From Actinokineospora globicatena (GTDB lineage Bacteria > Actinomycetota > Actinomycetes > Mycobacteriales > Pseudonocardiaceae): DNA of 64,000 nucleotides. Position 1 is the first letter of the stretch. Every line of letters starts with the position of its first letter. Shown here piece by piece: positions 42,945 to 52,241 of the stretch. A model generated the notes under the pieces. That model had not been told where the DNA came from, ran no database searches, and saw nothing but the letters and a program-made list of their open reading frames with translations. Location: positions 1,612,001 to 1,676,000 of the forward strand of contig NZ_JAMTCR010000002.1 in NCBI RefSeq assembly GCF_024171945.1. The letters are read 5' to 3'. A program made the position numbers and the translations under genes.

Positions 42945-44344
42945 AGTGCCCGCTTGGTGATCTTGCCGAGTTCGTTGCGGGGCAAGGCGTCCAGGTAGTG
43001 CACCACGCGCGGGCGCTTGTGCGGCGACAGCAGCCGGGCGACGTGGTCGGCCAGGTCCTGCTCCGACGGGCGCCGCTTGCCCGTCACCACCCAGGCCACG
43101 ATCCGCTCGCCGAGGTCGTCGTCGGGCTCGCCGGTCACCGCGGCCTCGACGACGTCGGGGTGCTCGAGCAGGGCGTTCTCGATCTCGCCCGCGCCGATCT
43201 TGTAGCCGCCGCTCTTGATCAGGTCGGTCGCGCGCCGCCCGACGATCCGGACCCAGCCGTCGGCCGAGCGGGTGGCGACGTCACCGGTGCGGAACCAGCC
43301 GTCGCGGAAGGCCTCGGCGGTCGCCTCCGGGCGGTTGAGGTAGCCGAGGAACAGGTTCGGGCCGCGCACCTCGATCTCGCCGATCTCCCCGTCGGCCACC
43401 GGCGCGCCCGCCTCGTCCACCAGCCGGACCGACACCCCGTCGACCGCCGGTCCCACGGTGCCCGGCCGGGGCTCGGCCGACGAGTGGACCGCGCAGTTCA
43501 TCAGCGTCTCGGTCATCCCGTACCGCTCGACCACCCGGTGCCCGGTCGTCGCGGTGATGCTCGTGTGGTCGACGACGGGCAACGCCGCCGAGCCGGACAC
43601 CAGCAGCCGCGCCTGCGCGACGCCCCGCGCCACGTCCGCGTTCACCGCGCACTCGGCCGCGAGCCGGTGGTACATCGTCGGCACCCCGAACATCACCGTC
43701 GCGGAACCGGCCAACGCCGCCGCGACCGCCGCCGGGTCGAACCGCCCCAGGTGCCAGACCGTGCCACCGCGGCGCAGCGGTCCCAGCACGCCGAGGATCA
43801 GGCCGTGCACGTGGAACAACGGCAGCGCGTGCACGACGGTGTCCTCCGCCGTCCAGTCCCACGCGTCGGCGAGCGCGTCCAGGTTCGTCGCGATCGCCCG
43901 GCGCGGCAGCAGCACGCCCTTCGGCGGCCCGGTGGTGCCCGAGGTGTAGACGACCACCGCGGGCGACTCGGGGTCCGGCTCCTCGGGCAGCGCGCCGGGA
44001 CCGGGCCCGGCGACCACGCGCGGCAGCCCGGCGAGCGCGGGCGGGAGTTCGACGTCGGCTTCGGCGAGCACCAGGTCGGGCGCGCTGTCGGCGACGATGT
44101 GCGCCAGTTCGCGCTCACCGGTCTTCGGGTTGATCGGCACCACCGGCACCCCGGCGGCCAGCGCGCCCACCACCGCGACGCAGGTGTGCGCGGTCGGCGT
44201 CGCCCACACCGCGACCCGCCCGGCACCGGCCAGCGCGGCGGCGGTACCCCCGGCGGCCTCGGCCAGTTCGGCGTAGGTCAGCGAGCCGGATTCGAAGCGC
44301 AACGCGACACGGTCCGCGCGATCAGCCAGAGTGGGCAGCAGCAC
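42935..44344 (-). CDS. matB: Malonyl-CoA/acyl-CoA synthetase, MatB-like
   Basis: An adenylate-forming enzyme expected to make malonyl- or methylmalonyl-CoA from the free acid, feeding polyketide or fatty-acid synthesis. The 469-residue protein has VVVYTSGTTGPPKG (P-loop-like A3), VERYGMTETLMN (A5), DGWFRTGDVATR (A7), VGRRATDLIKSGGYKIGAGE (A8) and the catalytic Lys in NELGKITKRALGA (A10). The overall wording is very close to Streptomyces MatB. GTG 44344 is chosen; the frame is open 18 codons further, but that stretch is Arg/Pro-rich with no site. Confidence 0.88.
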   Translation of the reverse strand: MLLPTLADRADRVALRFESGSLTYAELAEAAGGTAAALAGAGRVAVWATPTAHTCVAVVGALAAGVPVVPINPKTGERELAHIVADSAPDLVLAEADVELPPALAGLPRVVAGPGPGALPEEPDPESPAVVVYTSGTTGPPKGVLLPRRAIATNLDALADAWDWTAEDTVVHALPLFHVHGLILGVLGPLRRGGTVWHLGRFDPAAVAAALAGSATVMFGVPTMYHRLAAECAVNADVARGVAQARLLVSGSAALPVVDHTSITATTGHRVVERYGMTETLMNCAVHSSAEPRPGTVGPAVDGVSVRLVDEAGAPVADGEIGEIEVRGPNLFLGYLNRPEATAEAFRDGWFRTGDVATRSADGWVRIVGRRATDLIKSGGYKIGAGEIENALLEHPDVVEAAVTGEPDDDLGERIVAWVVTGKRRPSEQDLADHVARLLSPHKRPRVVHYLDALPRNELGKITKRALGA

Positions 44345-44463
44345 CGGGCCAACCCTAGCGGCGCGGCCCGGGCGCGGCGGCGGTGAAGTTCGTCGCACAC
44401 GGTTACACCCTGGTCGGCTCGCGCGATACCCGACCAGGTGGCCTCGGGTGTCGGGAGCGACGG

Positions 44464-45087
44464 GTGTACTTCGGGAAGTTCTTCGCGCTGCTGGTGCGGC
44501 GGTGGCTGGTGATCGTGCCGCTGCTGCTGGTCACGCTGGTCGGCGCGGGGTACGCCTACGTCTCCACCCCGCTGGGCTACCAGTGGACCGGCACCGTCGT
44601 CATGCTCGCCCCCAAGGACGGCCGGATCGTGCGGCCGCCGAGCCAGCTCGAGCAGACCAACTCGCTGCTCGCCTTCGCCCCGACGCTGTCGACCATCACG
44701 ATCATGCTCATCGAGGAGACCGCCGTCTCCGCAGGCAAGCTGGTCACCCAGCCCAAGGACGCCGTCGAGATCACCCGCGAGGGCCCGTTCATGACCGCCA
44801 AGGTCGAGGGCGCGACCATCGCCAGGGCCAAGGAGCTCGGCCAGCAGGCGTTCGACCTGATCCGCAAGTCGCTCGACGACAAGCAGCGCTCGCTTGGCGC
44901 GCCGCCGAGCACCTGGGTCACGGTCAGCGTCGTCACCGCGCCAGCCGAACCGGAGAAGCTGCCCAAGGCGAAGATCACCAAGGTCGGCGGCATCCTGGCG
45001 GCCGGTGGGCTGCTCGCGCTGTTCTGCGCGGTCGCGGTGGAGAGCGTCGCGGAGAACCGGCGCAGGCGGCAGCAGCCGGTCACCTGA
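44464..45087 (+). CDS. Wzz-like membrane protein
   Basis: A 207-residue protein with one helix at each end (LLVRRWLVIVPLLLVTLVGA, residues 8-27, and VGGILAAGGLLALFCAVAV, near 176-194). An extracytoplasmic alpha/beta domain lies between. This is the layout of Wzz/chain-length-determinant proteins of polysaccharide export. No tyrosine-kinase domain is attached. GTG 44464 has GGGAG six bases upstream; the open frame before it is ignored. It precedes tsaB by 35 bases. Confidence 0.75.
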   Translation: MYFGKFFALLVRRWLVIVPLLLVTLVGAGYAYVSTPLGYQWTGTVVMLAPKDGRIVRPPSQLEQTNSLLAFAPTLSTITIMLIEETAVSAGKLVTQPKDAVEITREGPFMTAKVEGATIARAKELGQQAFDLIRKSLDDKQRSLGAPPSTWVTVSVVTAPAEPEKLPKAKITKVGGILAAGGLLALFCAVAVESVAENRRRRQQPVT

Positions 45088-45122
45088 GTGGGTGCGGGGG
45101 CGGCCTCGTACCCTTGACGACC

Positions 45123-45761
45123 GTGCTGGTCCTCGCGGTCGACACCGCCACCCCCGCGGTCACCGCCGGAGTCGTCGAACTCACCGGCGGGACCCCCCGG
45201 CTGCTCGCGCTGCGGGTCACCGTCGACGCCCGCGCCCACGGTGAGCTGCTCACCCCGCACCTGCGCGACGCCGTCGCCGAGGCGGGGCACACCCTCGCCG
45301 AACTCGACGCGATCGTCTGCGGGATCGGGCCAGGGCCGTTCACCGGGCTGCGCGCGGGCATGGTCACCGCCGCCGCGCTCGGCCACGCGCTCGACCGGCC
45401 GGTGTTCCCGGTGTGCTCGCTCGACGCCATCGCCGCCGAGGTCACCGGCGAACCGCTGCTGGTCGTCACCGACGCCCGCCGCAAGGAGCTCTACTGGGCG
45501 ACCTACGCCGCCGACGGCACCCGGACCACCGAGCCCAGCGTCGACAAGCCCGCCGACATCCCGCTCACGGGCATCACCCGGATCGCGGGCACCCGGATCG
45601 CGGACCTCGGACCGCCGGTCACCGGCCCCGAGCACCCCAGCCCGGTCGGCCTCGTCCGCGCCGCCGACCTCACCGGCGAACCCGGCCCGCTGACCCCGCT
45701 CTACCTGCGCAGGCCGGACGCCGTCGAGCCGGGCGCCCGCAAACGGGTGAGCCCGGGATGA
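45123..45761 (+). CDS. tsaB: tRNA threonylcarbamoyladenosine biosynthesis protein TsaB
   Basis: TsaB is the actin-fold partner that supports TsaD in making t6A37. The 212-residue protein begins VLVLAVDTATPAVTAGVVEL and contains HGELLTPHLRDAV and CGIGPGPFTGLRAGMVTA. It lacks the metal-binding His pair of TsaD, as expected. GTG start without a strong ribosome-binding site. The stop overlaps the rimI ATG (ATGA). Confidence 0.94.
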   Translation: MLVLAVDTATPAVTAGVVELTGGTPRLLALRVTVDARAHGELLTPHLRDAVAEAGHTLAELDAIVCGIGPGPFTGLRAGMVTAAALGHALDRPVFPVCSLDAIAAEVTGEPLLVVTDARRKELYWATYAADGTRTTEPSVDKPADIPLTGITRIAGTRIADLGPPVTGPEHPSPVGLVRAADLTGEPGPLTPLYLRRPDAVEPGARKRVSPG

Positions 45762-46234
45762 CCGAGCCGATCCGGATCGAGCCGCTGCGCCGCGAAGACC
45801 TGCGCCGCTGCGCCGAACTGGAGCGCGCCCTGTTCCCGAACGAGGACCCGTGGAGCGAGTCCGCGTTCGCCTCCGAGCTCGACTGGGGCCACTTCTACCT
45901 CGGCGCGCACGCCGGTGAGCTGCTCGTCGGCTACGCGGGCCTGTCGGTCGCCGGTGCGCCCGGGGACATGGAGGCCAGCGTGCACAACATCGGCGTCGAC
46001 CCGGTGTGGCAGGGCCGGGGGATCGGCAAGGCGCTGCTGCGCCTGCTGCTCGACCGGGCCGACGAGGTGCGCGCCCAGGTGTTCCTGGAGGTCCGCACCG
46101 ACAACGCGGCCGCCATCGCGCTCTACGAGGCCCACGGCTTCGCCACCATCGGCCTGCGCCGCCGCTACTACCAACCCTCCGGGGCCGACGCCTTCACCAT
46201 GGTGCGGCCCGCACGGGTGGAGGAGACCACGTGA
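45758..46234 (+). CDS. rimI: Ribosomal-protein-alanine N-acetyltransferase RimI
   Basis: A GNAT-fold enzyme that acetylates the N-terminal alanine of S18 in the family's known members. The 158-residue protein has [20 protein letters not shown], the acetyl-CoA loop [19 protein letters not shown] and [20 protein letters not shown]. It lies between tsaB and tsaD with 4-base overlaps at both ends, the usual order. Confidence 0.95.
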   Translation: MTEPIRIEPLRREDLRRCAELERALFPNEDPWSESAFASELDWGHFYLGAHAGELLVGYAGLSVAGAPGDMEASVHNIGVDPVWQGRGIGKALLRLLLDRADEVRAQVFLEVRTDNAAAIALYEAHGFATIGLRRRYYQPSGADAFTMVRPARVEETT

Positions 46235-47268
46235 CGATCATCCTGGGCATCGAGAGCTCCTGCGACGAGACCGGTGTCGGCATCGTCCGGCTCGGCTCGG
46301 ACGGCTCGGTGGAACTGCTGGCCGACGAGGTCGCCTCCAGCGTCGAGCAGCACGCGCGCTTCGGCGGGGTGGTGCCGGAGGTGGCCAGCCGCGCCCACCT
46401 GGAGGCCATGGTCCCGACCATGCGCCGCGCCTTCGACGTCGCGGGCCTCCGACTGTCCGATGTGGACGCCATCGCGGTGACCTGCGGACCGGGCCTCGCG
46501 GGGGCGCTGCTGGTCGGCGTCTCGGCGGCGAAGGCGTACGCGCTGTCACTCGGCGTCCCGCTCTACGGCGTCAACCACCTGGCCGGGCACGTCGCGGCCG
46601 ACACCCTGGAACACGGCGCGCTGCCCGCCCCCACCCTCGCGCTGCTGGTCTCCGGCGGCCACAGCCAACTGCTGCGCGTCGACGACGTGGCGGGCCAGAT
46701 CACCGAGATCGGCTCCACCATCGACGACGCGGCAGGCGAGGCGTACGACAAGGTCGCCAGGGTCCTCGGCCTCCCCTACCCCGGCGGCCCCCCCATCGAC
46801 CAAGCCGCCCGCCGCGGCAACCCCAAGGCCATCGCCTTCCCCCGCGGCCTCACCGGCCCCCGCGACGCCAAGTACGACTTCTCCTTCTCCGGCCTCAAAA
46901 CCGCCGTCGCCCGCTGGGTCGAGGCCAACGAGACCGGAGGCATCCCAGTCGACGACGTAGCCGCCTCCTTCCAGGAAGCCGTCGCCGACGTCCTCACCGC
47001 CAAAGCCGTCCGCGCCGCCACCGACCTCGGCATCACCACCCTCGTCATCTCCGGGGGTGTTGCCGCCAACTCCCGCCTCAAGGAACTGGCCGCCGACCGC
47101 TGCACCGCCGCAGGCATCACCCTGCGCGTCCCCCGCCCCCGCCTCTGCACCGACAACGGCGCCATGATCGCCGCCCTGGGCGCCCACCTGGTCGCCGCAG
47201 GAGTCAAACCCTCATCCCTCGACCTCCCCACCAACCCAGCCCTCCCCGTCTCCACCATCTCCGTCTAG
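46231..47268 (+). CDS. tsaD: tRNA N6-adenosine threonylcarbamoyltransferase TsaD
   Basis: TsaD transfers the threonylcarbamoyl group to A37 of tRNAs that read ANN codons. The 345-residue protein starts [16 protein letters not shown] and carries the metal-binding [12 protein letters not shown] and [10 protein letters not shown] region, [29 protein letters not shown] and the final [16 protein letters not shown] start overlapping the rimI stop. The last third uses C-ending codons almost exclusively. Confidence 0.97.
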   Translation: MTIILGIESSCDETGVGIVRLGSDGSVELLADEVASSVEQHARFGGVVPEVASRAHLEAMVPTMRRAFDVAGLRLSDVDAIAVTCGPGLAGALLVGVSAAKAYALSLGVPLYGVNHLAGHVAADTLEHGALPAPTLALLVSGGHSQLLRVDDVAGQITEIGSTIDDAAGEAYDKVARVLGLPYPGGPPIDQAARRGNPKAIAFPRGLTGPRDAKYDFSFSGLKTAVARWVEANETGGIPVDDVAASFQEAVADVLTAKAVRAATDLGITTLVISGGVAANSRLKELAADRCTAAGITLRVPRPRLCTDNGAMIAALGAHLVAAGVKPSSLDLPTNPALPVSTISV

Positions 47269-47293
47269 GGCCGGGCAGGTGTCCTGGGCATGA

Positions 47294-48055
47294 CTATGCG
47301 CCGTCGTGCGCTTCGAGCAACTCGGCGGCCGCAACGGGATCCATCAGGTTGGAGTACGCCTGTTCGTTGGCCCGGAGCGGCCGCTCCGGCATCGCGAACT
47401 CCGGGTACCAGCCATCGCGGTCACACCCCGGCACAAGGCTCAGCACTACCGCCACGAGGTCAGTGGGAACCGATCCCACGATCCGCAGGGCCACATATGT
47501 CGCGTTGTCCTCAACCGCACGCACGACGACCCCCAGTTCAGCCCCGGAGATCTCCGCTGTGTGCTCATACCCGTCCAGCAACGACGCGTGGACGACGCCG
47601 TGCACAGCCGCTCGAAGCTCGCGGAGCAGTCGAACGCCCGCTTCCGCGCGGTACCGGTCCTTGTCTTCGGCGGTGGGCAACAGCCCGGCACTGTGGGTCT
47701 GAGTCGCCAACGATGGCGCGTGTTCGGCGTTGTACCGGGTTCGCGCCAGCTTCAGGGACTCAGCAAGTGCCGCGTAGAAGTCATCACGGCTGCCGTCTTC
47801 GCGGATACCAGCGGCAACCAGCCAACTCGGCTCGCCCGCATCGACCAAGGCACCGCGCCAACGCTGCACCTTGACCTTGAACATCACCGTGTCATCGACA
47901 GCCTTGATCCGCTCCCGCGGGCCCGAGGGCGCCGAGAACTGGTCATTCGCCTTGCGGACCAGTGGATGGTCGACTTCGCTCAGCAGCACGGTGACCGGCG
48001 GCAACTCGAGTCCCAGTTCATCGCGCAGGCAACGCAGAGTAGGACGAACCGACAT
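47294..48055 (-). CDS. Unknown protein paired with an antitoxin-like gene
   Basis: A 253-residue soluble protein with no family I can name. It begins MSVRPTLRCLRDELGLELPP and has a conserved-looking middle (VMFKVKVQRWRGALV, WLVAAGIREDGSRDDFYAAL, RTRYNAEHAPSLAT). Its C-terminal half has alternating strands (GVVVRAVEDNATYVALRIVG). It contains no nuclease, Fic or ADP-ribosylation motif I could see. Its ATG overlaps the last base of the upstream stop (TGATG), so it is coupled to the DNA-binding-like gene. Base use is visibly lower in G+C than the flanking genes, suggesting later arrival. Confidence 0.75.
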   Translation of the reverse strand: MSVRPTLRCLRDELGLELPPVTVLLSEVDHPLVRKANDQFSAPSGPRERIKAVDDTVMFKVKVQRWRGALVDAGEPSWLVAAGIREDGSRDDFYAALAESLKLARTRYNAEHAPSLATQTHSAGLLPTAEDKDRYRAEAGVRLLRELRAAVHGVVHASLLDGYEHTAEISGAELGVVVRAVEDNATYVALRIVGSVPTDLVAVVLSLVPGCDRDGWYPEFAMPERPLRANEQAYSNLMDPVAAAELLEAHDGA

Positions 48056-48318
48056 CAGGACTCGTCGACCCCGCCGAGCTCGTCCAGTCGTTCCCGCGAC
48101 AGTCCGGTCAACGCCGCCACCCGGCTCGCGTCAGTCCCGTCGATCAACTGCATGGCGCGTTGGAGCGCGGCTGCGATCTCCTCGCGTCGGGCGGTCAGGT
48201 ACTCGCGTACCGCCGCCTCGAGGAGATCTTTCTGCGTTGTGCGCAGTGCTGTAGCCGCATGCGCGAGCAGCGCGTGCGTCTCTGGATCGACCTTCACTGG
48301 CATCGAAGCACCAGCCAT
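48055..48318 (-). CDS. Small antitoxin/repressor-like protein
   Basis: An 87-residue protein. The first part is a ribbon-helix-helix-type start (SMPVKVDPETHALLAHAATA), followed by two helices (RTTQKDLLEAAVREYLTARR, EEIAAALQRAMQLI) and SRVAALTGLSRERLDELGG. ATG 48318 is fixed by GGAGGTGTGTC directly upstream. It precedes and overlaps the 253-residue gene, and a palindrome lies inside its promoter, which together fit an autorepressing antitoxin-like regulator. A classic RHH dimer is likely but not proven. Confidence 0.75.
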   Translation of the reverse strand: MAGASMPVKVDPETHALLAHAATALRTTQKDLLEAAVREYLTARREEIAAALQRAMQLIDGTDASRVAALTGLSRERLDELGGVDES

Positions 48319-48337
48319 GACACACCTCCGGTACCCA

Positions 48338-48365
48338 AGGCTACCCTGGTACCAGAGATAGTCAA
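48338..48365 (-). promoter_or_regulatory. Promoter and operator palindrome of the antitoxin-like operon
   Basis: Reading the minus strand, TTGACT (48365-48360), 16 bases and TAGCCT (48343-48338) make a plausible promoter ending 19 bases before the ATG. The spacer holds the perfect 10-base palindrome CTGGTACCAG (48346-48355), and a second GGTACC core lies at 48330-48335, 18 bases on. This is the typical place for autorepression. Confidence 0.65.
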
Positions 48366-48486
48366 GGGGTCTGCGCACGTCCCTGACCAGCGAGAACCAT
48401 CTAGCTGCGACACCGAAAATCTGCATCGCACTGAACGTCCGATGCGGACAGGCTGCTCGTCCGGTTGATCAGGATGCTGCAGACCT

Positions 48487-49377
48487 CTAGGCGCTCAACG
48501 CGGAGAGGGCTGCTTCTCGGCCGAGGCGGACGGCGCGGCGGAGGAGGAGGGTGTCTCGGGTTAGGCGGGGGACTTGGGGGGCGGTGGCGGGTGGGCGGAT
48601 CTGCAGGATGTTCGGGTGGGTGGAGAGGTCGGTGTCGTCGGTGAGCTGGCGGGTGTGGCGGGTGTGCCAGCCGGTGACGGCGCCGGGGGCTACGCGGCGG
48701 AGGTAGCGGGAGACGACGGCGGTTTCGACGCGCGAAGGCGGGGTCGCGGCCCAGCCGTCGGGGCGGGTGCGCAGGACCAGGACGTCGGTGGCGCCGTCGG
48801 CGATGGCGGTGCGGAACGGGATGGCCTCGGCGAGACCCGCGTCGATCCAGCGGCGTCCGGCCAGGGTGACCGGCCGGCCGGAGAGCACCGGTAGGCCGGT
48901 CGACGCGCGCAGCGCCAGTTGCAGGGAGCGCTGGTCGGTCAGGTACGGGTGCAGGTCGACGGACTCGCCGGTGGCGGTGTCGGTCGCCAGGGGGTGGAAC
49001 GTGGTGGGGTTGGCCAGGATCGCGGCGAAGTCCATCGGGACCGCCTCGTAGACGACCTGCACCAGGTGCTCGGTGTCGACGACCCGGCGCAGCCGCCAGG
49101 GGTTGGTGACCCGCCGCATGATCGCCGGGTCCGACCAGCCGAAGGTGCCGGTCTGCGCCTGGCCGCCGAGTAACCACGCGCCGTTGAGCGCACCGGCCGA
49201 CGCGCCGTAGACCGCGTCGAAGCACCCGGCGAACCCCAGGTCGTCGATGCCCGCCACCATCCCGCCGGAGTACGCCCCCCGGCTGCCGCCACCCTCGACG
49301 GCGAGGGCGAGTTTGCGGCCGTCGGCACGGCTTCCGGAGGACAGGCGGGAGCGCAGCAACGAGATCACGGGGTGCAC
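48487..49377 (-). CDS. Patatin-like phospholipase
   Basis: A 296-residue lipid acyl hydrolase. The oxyanion hole is EGGGSRGAYSGG (near residue 29), the nucleophile is in YGASAGALNGAW and the second dyad residue is Asp in RRWIDAGLAEAIPF. There is no signal peptide or membrane segment. It is close to the bacterial RssA/YjjU-like patatins. It is divergent from phoD. Confidence 0.9.
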   Translation of the reverse strand: MHPVISLLRSRLSSGSRADGRKLALAVEGGGSRGAYSGGMVAGIDDLGFAGCFDAVYGASAGALNGAWLLGGQAQTGTFGWSDPAIMRRVTNPWRLRRVVDTEHLVQVVYEAVPMDFAAILANPTTFHPLATDTATGESVDLHPYLTDQRSLQLALRASTGLPVLSGRPVTLAGRRWIDAGLAEAIPFRTAIADGATDVLVLRTRPDGWAATPPSRVETAVVSRYLRRVAPGAVTGWHTRHTRQLTDDTDLSTHPNILQIRPPATAPQVPRLTRDTLLLRRAVRLGREAALSALSA

Positions 49378-49522
49378 CCGGACGACGTTAGTCCAGTCGG
49401 CGGCATGTCAGCCGGGGTACGCCGGGTCATCACCCAGGTCTCATCCGGAAGTGGGTCGCGGGAAACCGACACGGAGCAGGGTGGCTCACCGGCATACCCC
49501 GAACCGGGAGGTCCCCACCACC

Positions 49523-51061
49523 ATGAACACCACCCGCAGGTCCGTGCTGCTCGGCGGTGCCGCCGCGGTCGGCCTGGCCGCCGTCGGCACCGGCGCGCTC
49601 GGCTCGCCCGCCCTGGCCACCCCGAACCGCCGCCTCACCGACCCGTTCACCCTCGGCGTCGCCTCCGGTGACCCGACCGCCGACGGCGTCGTCCTGTGGA
49701 CCCGCCTCGCCCAGGACCCGCTGGCGCTCGACGGCCTCGGCGCCATGCCCGGCCGGACGCTGCCGGTGCTCTGGCAGGTCGCGACCGACGAGCGGTTCCG
49801 CCACGTCGTGCGCACCGGCGTCGAGTGGGCCCGCCCCGAGTCCGCGCACAGCGTGCACGTCGAACTGGCGGGCCTGCGCCCCGGCACCGAGTACTTCTAC
49901 CGCTTCCGGGTGCAGGACCACGTGTCCGAGGTGGGCCGCACCCGCACCGCCCCGGCCCCGCACTCGCTCTCCGGTGCGCTGACCATGTGCTTCGCGTCGT
50001 GCTCGCACTACGGCGAGGGCTTCTTCACCGCGTACCGCCGCCTCGCCGAGGACCACCCGGACCTGGTGCTGCACCTGGGCGACTACCAGTACGAGTACGC
50101 GGGCAAGGCCGCCGACGTCCGCCCGGTCGTCGGCCCCGAGACCCGCACGCTCGCCGACTACCGGCTGCGGCACGCGCAGTACAAGTCCGACCCGGACCTC
50201 CAGTTGGCGCACCAGGTCGCGCCGTGGCTGGTCGTGTGGGACGACCACGAGGTCGAGAACAACTGGGCCGACGACGTGCCCGAAGCGCCGGACCCCGAGT
50301 TCCCGGCCCGCCGCGCCGCCGCGTTCCAGGCGTACTACGAGAACATGCCGCTGCGCCGCACCGCGCGCCCGCACGGCACGGACATGCAGCTGTTCCGCCG
50401 GGTCCGGTGGGGCGCACTGGCGAACTTCCACATGCTCGACACCCGCCAGTACCGCACCGACCAGGCCTGCGGCGACGGCACCAAGGTCGACTGCGCCGAC
50501 CGCCTCGACGCCGCCCGCACCATCACCGGCGTCGAGCAGGAGCGGTGGCTGCTCGACGGCCTGCGCGGCTCACGGGCCAGGTGGGACGTGCTCGGGCAGC
50601 AGGTGTTCTTCGCCCAGCGCGACCTGACCGCGGGCGAGAAGCAGGGCTTCAGCATGGACGCGTGGGACGGCTACAAGACCAGCCGGGACAAGGTCGCCGC
50701 GGGCCTGGGCACCACCCGCAACGGCGTCGTCCTGACCGGCGACGTGCACCGCCACTGGGCCGGTGACGTCAAGGAGAGCTTCGACCGGCCCGACTCCCGC
50801 AACGTCGGCGTCGAACTCGTCGCCACCTCCATCACCTCGACCGGCGACGGCGCCGACGACACCAACGCCACCGTGCTGGCCGAGAACCCGCACCTGAAGT
50901 TCTACAAGAACCGCCGCGGCTACGTCCGGACCCGCTTCACCGCCCGGGAGCTGCGGGCCGACTTCCGGGTGTTGCCCTATGTGCGCACCGCGGGCGCCGA
51001 GGCCGCCACCGCGGCCAGCTTCGTCGTGGAGGACCGCGGCAACACCCTCAACCAGGTCTGA
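49523..51061 (+). CDS. phoD: PhoD-like alkaline phosphatase, Tat-exported
   Basis: A 512-residue extracytoplasmic phosphodiesterase/phosphatase. The N-terminus MNTTRRSVLLGGAAAVGLAA is a twin-arginine signal, so folded, metal-loaded enzyme is exported. The N-terminal PhoD domain (GVASGDPTADGVVLWTRL) is followed by metal-site motifs LHLGDYQYEYAG, VWDDHEVENNWAD, LDTRQYRTDQAC (a conserved Cys loop) and TGDVHRHWAGD. ATG 49523 has GGGAGG upstream and gives the Tat signal; longer open frame before it is ignored. It probably releases phosphate from organic esters. Confidence 0.92.
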   Translation: MNTTRRSVLLGGAAAVGLAAVGTGALGSPALATPNRRLTDPFTLGVASGDPTADGVVLWTRLAQDPLALDGLGAMPGRTLPVLWQVATDERFRHVVRTGVEWARPESAHSVHVELAGLRPGTEYFYRFRVQDHVSEVGRTRTAPAPHSLSGALTMCFASCSHYGEGFFTAYRRLAEDHPDLVLHLGDYQYEYAGKAADVRPVVGPETRTLADYRLRHAQYKSDPDLQLAHQVAPWLVVWDDHEVENNWADDVPEAPDPEFPARRAAAFQAYYENMPLRRTARPHGTDMQLFRRVRWGALANFHMLDTRQYRTDQACGDGTKVDCADRLDAARTITGVEQERWLLDGLRGSRARWDVLGQQVFFAQRDLTAGEKQGFSMDAWDGYKTSRDKVAAGLGTTRNGVVLTGDVHRHWAGDVKESFDRPDSRNVGVELVATSITSTGDGADDTNATVLAENPHLKFYKNRRGYVRTRFTARELRADFRVLPYVRTAGAEAATAASFVVEDRGNTLNQV

Positions 51062-51073
51062 TCACACCAGCAG

Positions 51074-51102
51074 GTCAGGCAGGTCACCATGGCCTGCCTG
51101 AC
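51074..51102 (+). terminator. Hairpin after phoD
   Basis: GTCAGGCAGG (51074-51083) pairs perfectly with CCTGCCTGAC (51093-51102) around TCACCATGG. It lies 12 bases after the phoD stop and before the MOSC gene. Confidence 0.7.
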
Positions 51103-51137
51103 CCGCGCTGGGGGATAGTGGGCGGCAGGAGGTGCCG

Positions 51138-51680
51138 ATGTCCGGGACCGTGATCGCTGTCAGCCTCAGCGCCACGCACACGTTCAGCAAGCCCAACCAC
51201 GACGCCATCCACCTGCTCGCAGGCCTGGGCGTGGAAGGCGACGCGCACCTGGGCGTCACGGTCAAACACCGGTCCCGGGTGGCCCGCGACCCCAACCAAC
51301 CCAACCTCCGGCAGGTCCACCTCATCCACACCGAACTCCACGCCGAGCTCCAGGCAGCGGGCTTCGACATCGCCCCCGGCCACATGGGCGAAAACATCAC
51401 CACCCGCGGCGTCGACCTGCTCGCCCTGCCCACCGGCACCAGGCTGCGCCTCGGCCCGACCGCCGTGGTCGAGATCACCGGGCTCCGCAACCCGTGCCTC
51501 CAGCTCAACGGCCTCCACCCCGGCCTCATGAAAGCCGTCCTGGACCACGCCGAAGACGGCACCCTCATCCGCAAAGCAGGCGTGATGGCCATCGTCCTCA
51601 CCAACGGCACCGTCAAGCCCGCCGACACCATCGCCGTCGAACTCCCGGCACCGCCACACCAGTCACTCCAACCGGTCTGA
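51138..51680 (+). CDS. MOSC-domain protein
   Basis: A 180-residue single MOSC domain, the sulfur-carrier C-terminal domain of molybdenum cofactor sulfurases. It has GLGVEGDAHLG, RQVHLIHTEL, PGHMGENITTRG and the conserved Cys in LRNPCLQLNGL. Stand-alone MOSC proteins are thought to handle sulfur or reduce oxyanions with MoCo; the substrate is unknown here. ATG 51138 is set by AGGAGG five bases upstream. Confidence 0.85.
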   Translation: MSGTVIAVSLSATHTFSKPNHDAIHLLAGLGVEGDAHLGVTVKHRSRVARDPNQPNLRQVHLIHTELHAELQAAGFDIAPGHMGENITTRGVDLLALPTGTRLRLGPTAVVEITGLRNPCLQLNGLHPGLMKAVLDHAEDGTLIRKAGVMAIVLTNGTVKPADTIAVELPAPPHQSLQPV

Positions 51681-51684
51681 CGCC

Positions 51685-52185
51685 TTACTGGAAATCGCGG
51701 CGCATGCAGGTGCGTTTGGTGGGGTCTAGGCCCAGGGAGGTCTCTCTGTCGACGATGGCTTGTCGAGCTGGGGTTGGCTCTATCGCGCGGAAGCCGATGC
51801 GCTCGTAGTAGGGGGCGTTCCAGGGCACGTCGCGGAAGGTTGTCAGGGTTAGGGCGGTGAGGTTGTGGGTGCGGGCCCAGGCCTCTAGGTGATCTACGAG
51901 AGCCCGGCCGAGGCCACGGCCGCGGACCACCGGGTCAACGCTTACCTGAGCTATGTGCGCGCACCCGTCGACCACCTCGGCCAGCAGGTATCCGACAACC
52001 TGTCCCCGGTACTCCCCGACCCACGCCCGCCCAGCCCCGGCGAACCCCGCCAACTCCTCCACCGACGGCGGCTCGTCCTCGGCGATCTCCGGCATCCCGA
52101 CCTCCCGGAACGCCGCCCCGGCCACCACCTCGATCTCCCGCAGCCGCTCGAGGTCCCCGGGAGTCGCCGCTCTGATCACCCGCAA
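51685..52185 (-). CDS. GNAT acetyltransferase
   Basis: A 166-residue GNAT protein: MRVIRAATPGDLERLREIEV, VGYLLAEVVDGCAHIAQVSV, the acetyl-CoA loop DPVVRGRGLGRALVDHLEAW and the C-terminal APYYERIGFRAI. The start is TTG 52185, or GTG 52179; neither has a clear ribosome-binding site. Substrate unknown. It converges with the MOSC gene, with only 4 bases between. Confidence 0.85.
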   Translation of the reverse strand: MRVIRAATPGDLERLREIEVVAGAAFREVGMPEIAEDEPPSVEELAGFAGAGRAWVGEYRGQVVGYLLAEVVDGCAHIAQVSVDPVVRGRGLGRALVDHLEAWARTHNLTALTLTTFRDVPWNAPYYERIGFRAIEPTPARQAIVDRETSLGLDPTKRTCMRRDFQ

Positions 52186-52241
52186 GCCATATCACGGTCG
52201 GTGCTGGTCAGGCCATGTTCTCATGTCACAGGTGGGGGTCG

